Below are positions 15,763 through 25,608 of a stretch of DNA of 64,000 bases, piece by piece. The stretch covers positions 248,001 to 312,000 of the forward strand of contig JACJYE010000003.1 in the NCBI GenBank assembly GCA_020636255.1, in the 5' to 3' direction. This DNA comes from Lewinellaceae bacterium. GTDB taxonomy: Bacteria > Bacteroidota > Bacteroidia > Chitinophagales > Saprospiraceae. The notes beneath the pieces were generated by a model, which saw nothing but the letters and a program-made list of their open reading frames with translations, was not told the origin of the DNA and ran no database searches. A program made the position numbers and the translations under genes. Numbering within the stretch: the first letter of the stretch is position 1; every line of letters begins with the position of its first letter.

Positions 15763-18700
15763 ATGAAAGCACGGCCTAACCCCGGTATTCTTTCCCTTTT
15801 CCCATACGTAAGAGCTTGTTTGGTGGCCTGCCTGGCTTTATTGCCTGGCCTCTCTGCAAGCGCGCAGTGCCCGCCGCCGGGTGATCTCAATTTCACCTCT
15901 CAGGCCGAGCTGATAGCCTTCGCCATGATGTACCCCGATTGTACCGAGCTGCAGGGCGATGTGTGCATCGGAGACTGCAATGGTTCAGGCCCCTCGGATA
16001 TTATTTCCCTGGGCCCTCTGAGTAATATCAATACTGTTTTCGGGAATCTGCGGATCGTGAGCAACCCGCAACTGATGGATCTCAATGGCCTTAATGTCCT
16101 TGGAACAGTGTGGGGCACCTTGTTTATCCTCTGGTGTCCACAGTTGGAGGATCTCGCAGCGCTTGGCAGCCTGTCACAGGTAGAAGCCATCAACCTTGCA
16201 CATAATACTGGCCTGGAGAGCCTCGAAGGGCTGGAAGCGGTCACCGCGCTGCCGGAAGGCCTGCTATTGTGGAATAACGATGCCTTGATCAGCCTGGCTG
16301 CCCTGAGCAATCTGTCGTACATCGGCTGGTTGGCCATAAGGGATAACGATGCTTTACAGAATCTCGACGGCCTGCAGGGCATAACCGTGGTCAACGATTA
16401 CCTGGAACTGGAAGGCAATGACGAGCTCTCCAGCCTTTGGGGGTTAAATAACTTAACTACTGTACAGCATGGCTTTTACATTTCCAATCACCTGATGCTG
16501 CCCAGCCTCGCTGCCCTGGAGTCTGTCAATGCCATTTCCGACGGCCTTTACCTCTCCAACAACCCGGGTTTGTACGACATCGCGGCACTTGGAGATATCG
16601 ACCCTGCCCCGATCACCTATTTGTACATCGGTGAATGCCCCAGCCTCTCTTTTTGTAGTGTACAGAGCATTTGCACCTACCTTTCCGACGTCAATAATGC
16701 CTACTTTCTGGATATGAATGACAGCGGCTGCATGGATCGCGATGAGATACTGGCCGCCTGTACCAACACAGCCTCCTGCCTGGGTTGTATTCCCGTACTA
16801 CAGGCTAACCTGAATGACTTTGGTGGTACCGTCATCGTTTGGCCCGTCGATTTTCTCGAAGACCCCAACTGCGCCAATATCGTTTCCTATGACCCCATGG
16901 GCCCCTGGATATATGACTGTAGCAATGTGGGCGACTACCCGGCCCATTTTACCGTTACCGTCGATAATGGCGACACGCATACCTGCGAGTCGGTGTTGCA
17001 GATCGTGAACACCGTTCCGCTGCAGGTAACATGCCAGGATATTACGGTGCAACTGGAACAGGACGGCACGGGTACCATTACGCCACAACAGGTTTTCGCC
17101 GGTTACAGTGGTACCTGTGAGCCGGTAAGCCTGAGCCTCGACAACACCGCTTTCAATTGTCAGAATTTCCCCGGCCTGTCCGGATGGCTAGCCGTTGATG
17201 GGCCAGCTATTTCTGATGGGGAGGCATCCTACCAAAGTGTAGCTATCGGCCCGGATGGCACACCTTATGTTGCCTATCAGGATGAGGAAAATGGGTTCAA
17301 AACCACTGTTCTCAAGCTCGATAACGGTATCTGGACACCCTTGGGCGGCCCTGGCATTTCGGCTGGAAACGCAACCTGGCAAAGCCTGGCTATCAGCCCG
17401 GATGGCACGCCCTATATAGCCTATACGGATGATACGGCAGGCGATGGGGCAACCGTCCTAAGATGGGATGGAGTGAGTTGGACTGCGCTTGGCGGGCCTG
17501 GTATTACCGACTTTTACGCCTTTTCCAAGGACCTGGAAATCCATCCGGACGGAACGCCATATCTGGCCTTCAGCGATGGCGTTTCGGGTTCCAGGACCAC
17601 GGTAAAAAGGTGGGATGGCAGCAACTGGCAAACTGTTGGCGCTCCGGGGTTCTCAAATGCCTATTCCGATGGCCAGGATCTGGTATTTGGCCCCAATGGC
17701 GAACTATATGTAGCTTTCCGCGATGCCTCTTTTGGCTTCAATATCAGAGTGTTCCACTGGGATGGCAGCAGTTGGACGCCCATTGGCGGAGGGGTAGCTG
17801 CAGGAGGGGCCGGCCCTCCCAGCCTGGCTGTCACCTCAAACGGCGATCTGTTTGTGGCCTTCCGCAATGATAGCAACCTGAACCGAACGGCTGTATATCA
17901 ATGGGATGGCAGTGCCTGGGTACCTTTCAGCACTACCGGCCTGCCGGATCATGTGGCCGATTCGCAGCATCTGGGCATCGGCCCGGATGGCACCTTCTAC
18001 CTATCCCTTCGCGACTGGGACGACGGCTATCAGGCCTTTGCCTATTACTGGGATGGTGCGTCCTGGAGCCCGCTGGGCGGCGGGCTAGCCTCGGAGGATA
18101 GCGTCAATTCCTTCGATATGGCCGTGGGCAGCAGCGGAGAGATATTTTTGGCTTACAGCGACGGGAACCACAACAACCTAACCACCGTCATGCAGTATGA
18201 ATCCGGCCTACCCTTTGTCACCCTGACAGCTACCGATGCTACCGGCAATACCGCTTCCTGTACCGCCGAGATAAATGTAGCGGACCTGCTGGCGCCGGTG
18301 CCGGATGTAGCCCAGTTGCCTGATTTTACCGGCGACTGCCAGGCCGGCAGCCCGCTCCCGCCTACTGCAACCGATAACTGTGCCGGGCCGGTTACCGCTA
18401 CCACCACCGACGCGCTCTCCTTTACTACTCCGGGTACCTACACCATCAACTGGCTGTTTGATGACGGCAACGGCAATACCTCCATCCAAAGCCAGGCGGT
18501 GATCATCGAGGACAACAGCCCTCCCGTACTCGTTTGCCAGGACATCACCCTGCAACTGGACGAAAACGGCCAGGCTACCCTTACGCCTGCGATGGTGGCG
18601 CCGGATATGAGCGACAACTGCGGCATTACGGATATCCAGCTCAGCCATACGCTCTTTGACTGTAATAGCTTTGACCCCACCGGCCCGGGTTACGCCCTGG

Positions 18701-21700
18701 AATTCGAGGGGAACCGCAAGGAATTCGTTCAGTTCATCTCCCCCTTCACCGGGTATGCCGATTTCACACTGGAAGCCTGGTTCGTCAACGATAACAGCCA
18801 GTCCCTCTACCCTGCCTATCTGATCAGTTGGTTGGGTTACGGCCTGGAAATATTCGACGACAACGGCGGCCTTTTTGTCCGCCTGGGCAACACCCTTGCA
18901 CAGGTGCCGGCAGACACCCGCGATGGGTTGTGGCACCACATTGCGGTAGTAAGCGAAGCCGCAACGGCCACCATCTACCTGGATGGAGAAGCCCTGTGGG
19001 CAGGCGCTGCCAATACGCCAATCGCAAACCTTTTCCAGCTGGGCAGGCGTTTTTCCACGGCCACAAATGGAGACGGCCCGTGGATGGGCAAGGCCGACGA
19101 GCTGCGCATCTGGAATACGGCCCGAACGGCCCTGCAGATACAGGGCAGCCGCTTCAACCCGCTTCAGGGCGCCGAAGCAGGGCTGGTGGGTTACTGGCCC
19201 ATGTCCGACGGGCCAGGCAGCCTGTCCGCAACCGACGCTTCTCCCAATGACAACAACGGCGCGCTTTCCACCCACCTTATCATCAGCAACCCCTGGGTTA
19301 CCGGCGCCCCGCTGACGCCGGGCGATGCAGAAACGGTAGTGATGACAGTGCAAGATGGCGCTTCCAACGTGTCGTACTGCACCTTTACGGTGAGCATAGA
19401 AGGCGGGGCAGCCGAAGCCCATTGCCAGGACATATACGTACAACTGGACGAGAACGGCCAGGCCACCATCAGCCCGGAGGATGTCAATTTCGGCAGCTTT
19501 TCTTCCTGTAGCGGCATCACCATGACACTCAGCCCGGAAGCCTTCACCTGCGATGACTTTGGCATCAACCCGGCCACGCTTACGGTAACGGATGGTAATG
19601 GCAACACCTCTACCTGCATCGCGCAGGTGACGGTGGGGCAGTCGTTCCGGCTGTATGGAACGGGCACCCGGGGAGCGGGCAGCATCTTTAGCATGGAGCT
19701 GGATGGAAGCGGGCTGGCACAACAAGATCTCGGTGCGTACGGCTATGGTGATGGAAGGCCCTCTCCCTGGAGCGCCCCCAATATTATCTATGCTCCGGAT
19801 GGGGCTTTCTATGGTACTACCGACTTTGGTACGCCAGGCGGAGGCAGCTACCCTACAGGAAAAGGCAGCCTATTCCGGATCAATCCGGACGGGTCCGCAT
19901 TTAATGAGCTTATCCCTGAATTTCAGGGAGCCCCTTCAGATGGCGCTATTCCCTCTTTCCAATCTGACCTATACTACGGCCCGGAATGCCTGGGCGGCAA
20001 CTTTGACGATTGTTTCCTCTACGGTACTACTAGCAGTGGCGGCGCCTATAACAGGGGCACTATTTTCAGAGTCCGGGCGGATGGAAGTGACTATCAGGTG
20101 TTGCATGATTTTGCATACACCCAGGGGCCCAATCAACTGGATGGATCTGAGCCTGAGGGTGGCCTCGTAAGTGGTAATGATGGGCGCCTGTATGGAACGA
20201 CATACGTAGGAGGGATGCATACGGGCAATTTCCAGCACGGGGTGATTTACAGGTTTACTCCGCCTCCCCCGGGAGAAGAGGCCACGGATTATGAAGTGGT
20301 TCATTATTTTGACGGCCCCAATGGTTCCAGGCCCCTGGATGAGCTGGCCCTGGGGCCTGATGGCAAGTTATATGGCACTACCCAGCATGGAGGTACTGGA
20401 GGAGGCACTTCCTATTATGGGGTGTTGTTCCGTATTGATCCTCAGACTTTGGTTTATGAAAAACTATACGATTTTGATGGGACAACGGGAGCCAATTCCC
20501 GTTCAAAACCCCTGTTCATCGGTGATGAATATGTATACGGCACTGCCGGAAAAGGGAACATTTTTCGGATGATACCGGATGACCCTGCTTCTTATCAGGT
20601 ATTGAAAAATATCCATGGCTCCTATGGCAGGTATTGTTTTGGTAATTTGGCCTATGCCCCCAATGGGTATCTATACGGAGCAGGCACGGATTATGGAGCT
20701 GCGTATACCAACGGCTTCATTTACCGCATGCTGCCCGATGGCTCCGATTTTTCCACCTTCACCTTTCCCAATCCACCGGAACAGGGGAACCCGATGACTG
20801 GCCTTGTGCTCGTCCCCGTCCCCTGCTGCGCCGACGACATTACGTCACCCGTGCTTGCCTGCCCGGATGTAGTGGATATGGTAGACCTGGACAACAACGG
20901 CTCCGAAACCATCCCAAGCCTTCTGGAAGAACTCGGTTTTTCCGCTACCGACAATTGCGGAGAGGCTACCCTTAGCCCCGATGCTATCACCTTTGCCGTG
21001 GGCCTGAATGCGATAACGGTAACGGCTACCGACCTGGTGGGCAATACCTCCACCTGCACCGTACCCGTGATCGTCTACCCGCCCTGTATGGATGAGAACC
21101 AGAAGATCATTGCTTCCGACGGAGCAACAAATGACCGCTTCGGCTACAGTGTGGCCATCGATGGCCCCTGGCTTGTAGTAGGCGCCCGCGGCGAAGCTGA
21201 CAATGGGAACAATGCAGGCGCCGGGTACTTCTACCACTGGAACGGCTTTGATTGGGGTGAATACAAGGTTACGCCCGATGATGGAAGCGCCGGGCAGTAT
21301 TTCGGGCAAAGCGTGAGCATCAGCGGAGGTTATGCCATCATCGGCACCCAGGCAGGCGCTGCATACATTTTCCAATGGAATGGCTCCGCCTGGGCCCAGC
21401 AGCAAAAGCTGACGCCATCCGACGGGAACAGTACCTTTGGCTGGAGCGTAGGCATCAGTGGAGATAGGGCTATCATAGGTTGTAGTGGAGGGGACAAAGC
21501 TTACATTTTCCACCGCGATGGTACCAGTTGGATAGAGCAACCGATTTTAATAGCCAGCGATGACAGCCCCGTTTTGGAACGATTTGGCTATGCTGTAGGA
21601 ATAGACGGAGATTGGGCCATCGTCGGAGCCGATAAGGATAATAATGACAATGGAAGCCTGGCTGGCGCCGCCTATATTTTCCAATGGGACGGAAGCAGCT

Positions 21701-24700
21701 GGGTGGAATACGATAAGCTCATCGCAGCGGCTCCATTCCCAGGGGCAACCGGAGATGAATTTGGCTTCAGCGTGGCCATCAGTAATGGCAAGGCTGTCGT
21801 CGGAGCCTGGAATAACGATCAAACGGGCAGCGCCTATATTTACCATTGGAATGCAAACAGCCTGCAATGGGAACAGCAGGATAGAATTCAACCGGCCCTG
21901 GGGCAGGCAGGAGACAAGTTTGGCTGGAGTGTTTCCATCAGTGGCGATAAAGCTCTGGTTGGTGCACGCCAGGTAAATGTAGACGGCGTCCCCAGTGCCG
22001 GAGCAGCCTATGTGTTTGAATGGGACGGCCAGGATTGGACGCAGCTGGAACAGTTAACGGCTTTCGACCCGGGCGCAATCAATAATTTCGGCCATACTGT
22101 AGCCATCAGTGGCAACCGGCCTGCCGTTGGGGCCTACCAAAACAGCAACGAAAACGGGCCGTCTGCCGGTGCTGTCTACCCTTTCCTAGCGCTGCCCTCC
22201 GGCATCTCCCCCGAGCTATCGGTAGCGCCCCCCAGCCCTGTATGCCCCAACAGCCCTTTTGACCTTTCGGCTTTGTCCATCACCGATGCCAACAATACCG
22301 GGGCTTCTTACACTTTTCACAGCGGAAGCCCGGCAACGGCTCAGAATGAGCTGCCGTCGCCCATCGTTTATCCAGGCGCCGCTAACAACACCTACTACGT
22401 TTTGGGTACAGCACAGGCAGGGTGTACCGGAGAAGTGGCCGTTGAAATTCCAATCGGGCCGGTGCTGACTTGCCACGACATTACCGTGCAGCTCTCCCCT
22501 GCTACCGGTTGGGCGACCATAAGCCCCGGCCAGCTGGCCTCCTACGAGCCGGCATGCAGCGGGTTTACCCTCGGTTTTTTGAACAATATTTCAACTATTT
22601 ACACCTGCTCTTCGCTGGGTGATCATTCGGTTTGGGTCTTACTGTATCCGAATGGAGGCGGGCGCCCACGGCGGTGCCTGGCAACCGTCACGGTTGTCGA
22701 ACCCCCGCTGAATGTAGAATGCGCGGATACCTATACCGTGGTGCTGGACGAGAATGGCGCCGCAACCATAGACCCGGCGGATATCTATACGGGCAGTATG
22801 CCCCTTTGCGGCAGCCCCCTGGACATGACGGCCAGCCCTTCCGAATTGAGCTGTGCAGACATTGGCATCACGCCTGTGGTGCTGACGGCCAACGGGCCGG
22901 GCGGGCAGCAGGGCGAATGCTGGACGCTCGTAGAGGTAGTACCTGCCACAGAGCTCTGTGACGGCATCGACAACGACTGTGACGGCCTGATAGACGAAGG
23001 GTTCGACCAGGACGAGGACAACTTCACCATCTGCCAGGGCGATTGCGACGATTCCAACAACACCGTGTACCCCGGCGCACCGGAGTTATGCGATGGCCTG
23101 GATAACGACTGCAACGGATTGATCGACGACAACGTCATCGACGGCCCCGAGCTGTCGGTAGCCCCCCCCGGCCCCGTCTGCTTTGGGGAGACGTTTGACC
23201 TCAGCAGCCTTATCATAACGGATGCCAATAATACGGGCGCCACCTTCACGTATCACTCGGGCAGCCCGGCCACGGATCAGAACGAGATGTTCTCATCTAC
23301 CGTATTACCTGCGCCTCCTTCCAGTACGTACTATATCCTGGGCGCTTCCCCGGCCGGCTGCACAGATGAAGTGTCCGTAACGATCGCTACGGTTCCCGAG
23401 CTCAGCTGCCAGAATATTACCGTACAATTGCCTTCTGATAACGGGTTTGCATCCATATACCCAAGTGATATAGCGTCCTATGAACCGGCATGTCCGGGTT
23501 ATACCCTCCATTTTCTGGGAGCCCCGCCTCAGTTTTCATTTCCCATACTGTTCGATTGTGGAGACCTGGGAGATCACGTGGTTCCCGTTCAACTGTCCCC
23601 CATTAGCGGGCGAAGCCAGCAATGTCTCTCCATAGTAACCGTGGAAGCACCGCCGGTTGTAGCCAACTGCGCTACGGGCGTAACGGTAGAATTGAATAGT
23701 AACAGCTATGGGTTGCTCAGTGAAGAAGATATCGATGCGGGCAGTACTGGCGGTTGCGGCATCACGGAGATGTATGTAGGCCCGGCTGCTTTCTACTGCG
23801 CAGATGTGGGCACCCAAACCGTCACCCTGACGGTTACCGCCCAGAATGGGGGAACGGCCAGCTGCACTACCCAGGTTGAAGTGCTGCCCGGCGATGCTCC
23901 GATCGGCCCGGAAGTTTGCGACGGCATCGACAACAATTGCAATGGCCTGATAGACGAAATAGAAACCCTGGACCCAATGGTTGGAGAAAAGCTGACGGCG
24001 GCCATCTCTGCCATCAATGACCCAGGCAATGCCGGAGATAATTTTGGAATTAGCGTATCCATTAGCGGCGACTGGGCTATCGTTGGCGCACCACTGGACA
24101 ATAATGAAAATGGAGGAGGAGCAGCCTATTTTTTTCAGTATGAATCGGGCGACTGGATACAGCGCCAGAAAATAATCCCGGCGGATAATAGTGCCTTGTC
24201 TTGGGATCCGGAAGATTACTGGTTCGGGAACAGTGTTTCCATTGATGGTGACCGGGCTATTGTCGGCGCTCCAATTGCAGCTGATACTTCCGGCGGAGCT
24301 GCTTACATCTATCACCTGGAAGGCAGTACCTGGCAACAAGTGAGCAGGGTTTCCGCCTCGGCCTGGGGCGTTATCGGCCATTCAAATAACTATTTCGGTT
24401 TCAGCGTATCCATAAAAGGCGGCCAGGCCATTATCGGTTCAAATGGAGACAATCCTAATGGAATTGTAAATGCCGGCTCTGCTTTCTTCCTGCATTGGGA
24501 TGGCAATACATGGGCGCCACATAGCCAGGTTACGTCCGATGTATTGGCATTTAACGAGTACTTTGGTTCCAGTACATCTTTGAGTGGCGACTGGGCCATT
24601 ATCGGCGCTGAAATAAATGGAGAGAATGGCCCAAGTGCCGGAGCAGCTTATTTCTTCCATTGGAATGGCAGCAGTTGGTCTTTATTCGATAAAATCCTGG

Positions 24701-25500
24701 GCAATGTACCCAATGTCAGGTTTGGGAACAGTGTGTCTCTGGATATGGCTTCGGCCACTTTTGGCAGAGCGCTTGTAGGGACGAAGTACGGTGAAACGGC
24801 CTTCCTTTACCAATACGATGGGCTCGACTGGTCGCCGGATGCAGCCTCGCCAGCTCTGACGGCATATAATGGCCAAGCCGGAGATGGTTTCGGAACCTGT
24901 GTTGCCGTCCGTGGCGACAATATCCTGATCGGTGCTCCAAACAGCAACTCCACTGGCTGGGCCTATCCGTTCCAGTGGGATGGCAACGAGTGGATGCCCC
25001 AGCCCTTCATCGATGCCGGCCAGTACGACCCCAATGACCCGGAAAATGGCGATGGGTTCGGCAACAGTGTAGCCCTTGATGGCGCCTGGCTCATTATCGG
25101 GGCAAACGGCGACGACAACGCCAATGGCATCAACGCCGGCGCTGCCTATCTAGCGGGCTTTGTGCCCTGCGGCTCCTTATATCCCGGTGGGCCGCCCGAA
25201 ACGGAAGCTCTTGGAATTAACCTGCCTGGCCCGGCTATGGCCGTAGAGCAAGAGCCGGGCTTCATCCTCTTCCCCAACCCCGCTTTGGATGAAGTATCGC
25301 TTCAGTTCGATGCGCCCCTCTCCGGGTTTGGTGAAGTATGGGTGTACGATCTTGCAGGAAGGCCCGCCCTGAAGCAGCCTTTTGAGGCGGGAACTACCAG
25401 GCTGAGCCTTCCCGTCGAGGGACTGGTGCCAGGCTTGTATCTGGTGGAGGTAAAAACCGGAGACAGGGCGTTTTCGGTAAAGAGGTTTGTCAAGGAGTAG
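15763..25500 (+). CDS. Giant mosaic surface protein (LRR, LamG, HYR, FG-GAP, MopE, T9SS)
   Basis: A 3,245-residue exported protein. The order is: signal peptide (1-35, 'GLSASAQ'); receptor-L/LRR-like repeats (about 40-330); HYR-like module (345-470); about seven ~50-residue propeller-like repeats with 'SPDGTPYIAY' and 'WDGSSWTPIGG' (473-812); HYR modules; a LamG/concanavalin-like domain ('YALEFEG', 'LWHHIAVV', 976-1180); GTT-type repeats ('FYGTTDFG', 'GSLFRINPDG', 1296-1682); FG-GAP-like repeats ('FGYSVAIDGPWLVVGA', 1780-2140); MopE-like Cys/Asp motifs ('CDGIDNDCDGLIDEGFDQD', about 2396-2455, and again near 2720); a second FG-GAP set (2740-3135); and a T9SS domain (3165-3245). It is probably a Ca-binding cell-surface adhesin or matrix protein. 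The ligand is unknown. Confidence 0.88.
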   Translation: MKARPNPGILSLFPYVRACLVACLALLPGLSASAQCPPPGDLNFTSQAELIAFAMMYPDCTELQGDVCIGDCNGSGPSDIISLGPLSNINTVFGNLRIVSNPQLMDLNGLNVLGTVWGTLFILWCPQLEDLAALGSLSQVEAINLAHNTGLESLEGLEAVTALPEGLLLWNNDALISLAALSNLSYIGWLAIRDNDALQNLDGLQGITVVNDYLELEGNDELSSLWGLNNLTTVQHGFYISNHLMLPSLAALESVNAISDGLYLSNNPGLYDIAALGDIDPAPITYLYIGECPSLSFCSVQSICTYLSDVNNAYFLDMNDSGCMDRDEILAACTNTASCLGCIPVLQANLNDFGGTVIVWPVDFLEDPNCANIVSYDPMGPWIYDCSNVGDYPAHFTVTVDNGDTHTCESVLQIVNTVPLQVTCQDITVQLEQDGTGTITPQQVFAGYSGTCEPVSLSLDNTAFNCQNFPGLSGWLAVDGPAISDGEASYQSVAIGPDGTPYVAYQDEENGFKTTVLKLDNGIWTPLGGPGISAGNATWQSLAISPDGTPYIAYTDDTAGDGATVLRWDGVSWTALGGPGITDFYAFSKDLEIHPDGTPYLAFSDGVSGSRTTVKRWDGSNWQTVGAPGFSNAYSDGQDLVFGPNGELYVAFRDASFGFNIRVFHWDGSSWTPIGGGVAAGGAGPPSLAVTSNGDLFVAFRNDSNLNRTAVYQWDGSAWVPFSTTGLPDHVADSQHLGIGPDGTFYLSLRDWDDGYQAFAYYWDGASWSPLGGGLASEDSVNSFDMAVGSSGEIFLAYSDGNHNNLTTVMQYESGLPFVTLTATDATGNTASCTAEINVADLLAPVPDVAQLPDFTGDCQAGSPLPPTATDNCAGPVTATTTDALSFTTPGTYTINWLFDDGNGNTSIQSQAVIIEDNSPPVLVCQDITLQLDENGQATLTPAMVAPDMSDNCGITDIQLSHTLFDCNSFDPTGPGYALEFEGNRKEFVQFISPFTGYADFTLEAWFVNDNSQSLYPAYLISWLGYGLEIFDDNGGLFVRLGNTLAQVPADTRDGLWHHIAVVSEAATATIYLDGEALWAGAANTPIANLFQLGRRFSTATNGDGPWMGKADELRIWNTARTALQIQGSRFNPLQGAEAGLVGYWPMSDGPGSLSATDASPNDNNGALSTHLIISNPWVTGAPLTPGDAETVVMTVQDGASNVSYCTFTVSIEGGAAEAHCQDIYVQLDENGQATISPEDVNFGSFSSCSGITMTLSPEAFTCDDFGINPATLTVTDGNGNTSTCIAQVTVGQSFRLYGTGTRGAGSIFSMELDGSGLAQQDLGAYGYGDGRPSPWSAPNIIYAPDGAFYGTTDFGTPGGGSYPTGKGSLFRINPDGSAFNELIPEFQGAPSDGAIPSFQSDLYYGPECLGGNFDDCFLYGTTSSGGAYNRGTIFRVRADGSDYQVLHDFAYTQGPNQLDGSEPEGGLVSGNDGRLYGTTYVGGMHTGNFQHGVIYRFTPPPPGEEATDYEVVHYFDGPNGSRPLDELALGPDGKLYGTTQHGGTGGGTSYYGVLFRIDPQTLVYEKLYDFDGTTGANSRSKPLFIGDEYVYGTAGKGNIFRMIPDDPASYQVLKNIHGSYGRYCFGNLAYAPNGYLYGAGTDYGAAYTNGFIYRMLPDGSDFSTFTFPNPPEQGNPMTGLVLVPVPCCADDITSPVLACPDVVDMVDLDNNGSETIPSLLEELGFSATDNCGEATLSPDAITFAVGLNAITVTATDLVGNTSTCTVPVIVYPPCMDENQKIIASDGATNDRFGYSVAIDGPWLVVGARGEADNGNNAGAGYFYHWNGFDWGEYKVTPDDGSAGQYFGQSVSISGGYAIIGTQAGAAYIFQWNGSAWAQQQKLTPSDGNSTFGWSVGISGDRAIIGCSGGDKAYIFHRDGTSWIEQPILIASDDSPVLERFGYAVGIDGDWAIVGADKDNNDNGSLAGAAYIFQWDGSSWVEYDKLIAAAPFPGATGDEFGFSVAISNGKAVVGAWNNDQTGSAYIYHWNANSLQWEQQDRIQPALGQAGDKFGWSVSISGDKALVGARQVNVDGVPSAGAAYVFEWDGQDWTQLEQLTAFDPGAINNFGHTVAISGNRPAVGAYQNSNENGPSAGAVYPFLALPSGISPELSVAPPSPVCPNSPFDLSALSITDANNTGASYTFHSGSPATAQNELPSPIVYPGAANNTYYVLGTAQAGCTGEVAVEIPIGPVLTCHDITVQLSPATGWATISPGQLASYEPACSGFTLGFLNNISTIYTCSSLGDHSVWVLLYPNGGGRPRRCLATVTVVEPPLNVECADTYTVVLDENGAATIDPADIYTGSMPLCGSPLDMTASPSELSCADIGITPVVLTANGPGGQQGECWTLVEVVPATELCDGIDNDCDGLIDEGFDQDEDNFTICQGDCDDSNNTVYPGAPELCDGLDNDCNGLIDDNVIDGPELSVAPPGPVCFGETFDLSSLIITDANNTGATFTYHSGSPATDQNEMFSSTVLPAPPSSTYYILGASPAGCTDEVSVTIATVPELSCQNITVQLPSDNGFASIYPSDIASYEPACPGYTLHFLGAPPQFSFPILFDCGDLGDHVVPVQLSPISGRSQQCLSIVTVEAPPVVANCATGVTVELNSNSYGLLSEEDIDAGSTGGCGITEMYVGPAAFYCADVGTQTVTLTVTAQNGGTASCTTQVEVLPGDAPIGPEVCDGIDNNCNGLIDEIETLDPMVGEKLTAAISAINDPGNAGDNFGISVSISGDWAIVGAPLDNNENGGGAAYFFQYESGDWIQRQKIIPADNSALSWDPEDYWFGNSVSIDGDRAIVGAPIAADTSGGAAYIYHLEGSTWQQVSRVSASAWGVIGHSNNYFGFSVSIKGGQAIIGSNGDNPNGIVNAGSAFFLHWDGNTWAPHSQVTSDVLAFNEYFGSSTSLSGDWAIIGAEINGENGPSAGAAYFFHWNGSSWSLFDKILGNVPNVRFGNSVSLDMASATFGRALVGTKYGETAFLYQYDGLDWSPDAASPALTAYNGQAGDGFGTCVAVRGDNILIGAPNSNSTGWAYPFQWDGNEWMPQPFIDAGQYDPNDPENGDGFGNSVALDGAWLIIGANGDDNANGINAGAAYLAGFVPCGSLYPGGPPETEALGINLPGPAMAVEQEPGFILFPNPALDEVSLQFDAPLSGFGEVWVYDLAGRPALKQPFEAGTTRLSLPVEGLVPGLYLVEVKTGDRAFSVKRFVKE

Positions 25501-25543
25501 ATGGATAAGAAATGTGGGCGCGGGTGGCTTAAATAAAATATAA

Positions 25544-25603
25544 AACCGCAGACGCAAACGCAGCGTTTATGCGCGATTCTTCGCGTCCTCTGCGTCTGCG
25601 GTT
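25544..25603. terminator. Bidirectional hairpin between convergent genes
   Basis: The arms AACCGCAGACGCA (25544-25556) and TGCGTCTGCGGTT (25591-25603) are perfect complements. The interior also partly pairs, and both sides are AT-rich. It lies between the convergent stops of the giant surface-protein gene and the sensor kinase gene, which is the expected place for a shared terminator. Confidence 0.6.
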
Positions 25604-25608
25604 AATTA

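Noticed and set aside
17180..18200. Possible CRISPR-like periodic repeats
   Set aside because: The periodicity is ~150 bp of in-frame coding repeats (propeller blades) with diverged DNA, not short identical repeats with unique spacers.
18208..19725. 505-codon open frame on the minus strand inside the giant surface-protein gene
   Set aside because: It runs opposite to a clear, domain-rich coding sequence, has no family features, and is explained by the GC-rich codon use of the sense strand.
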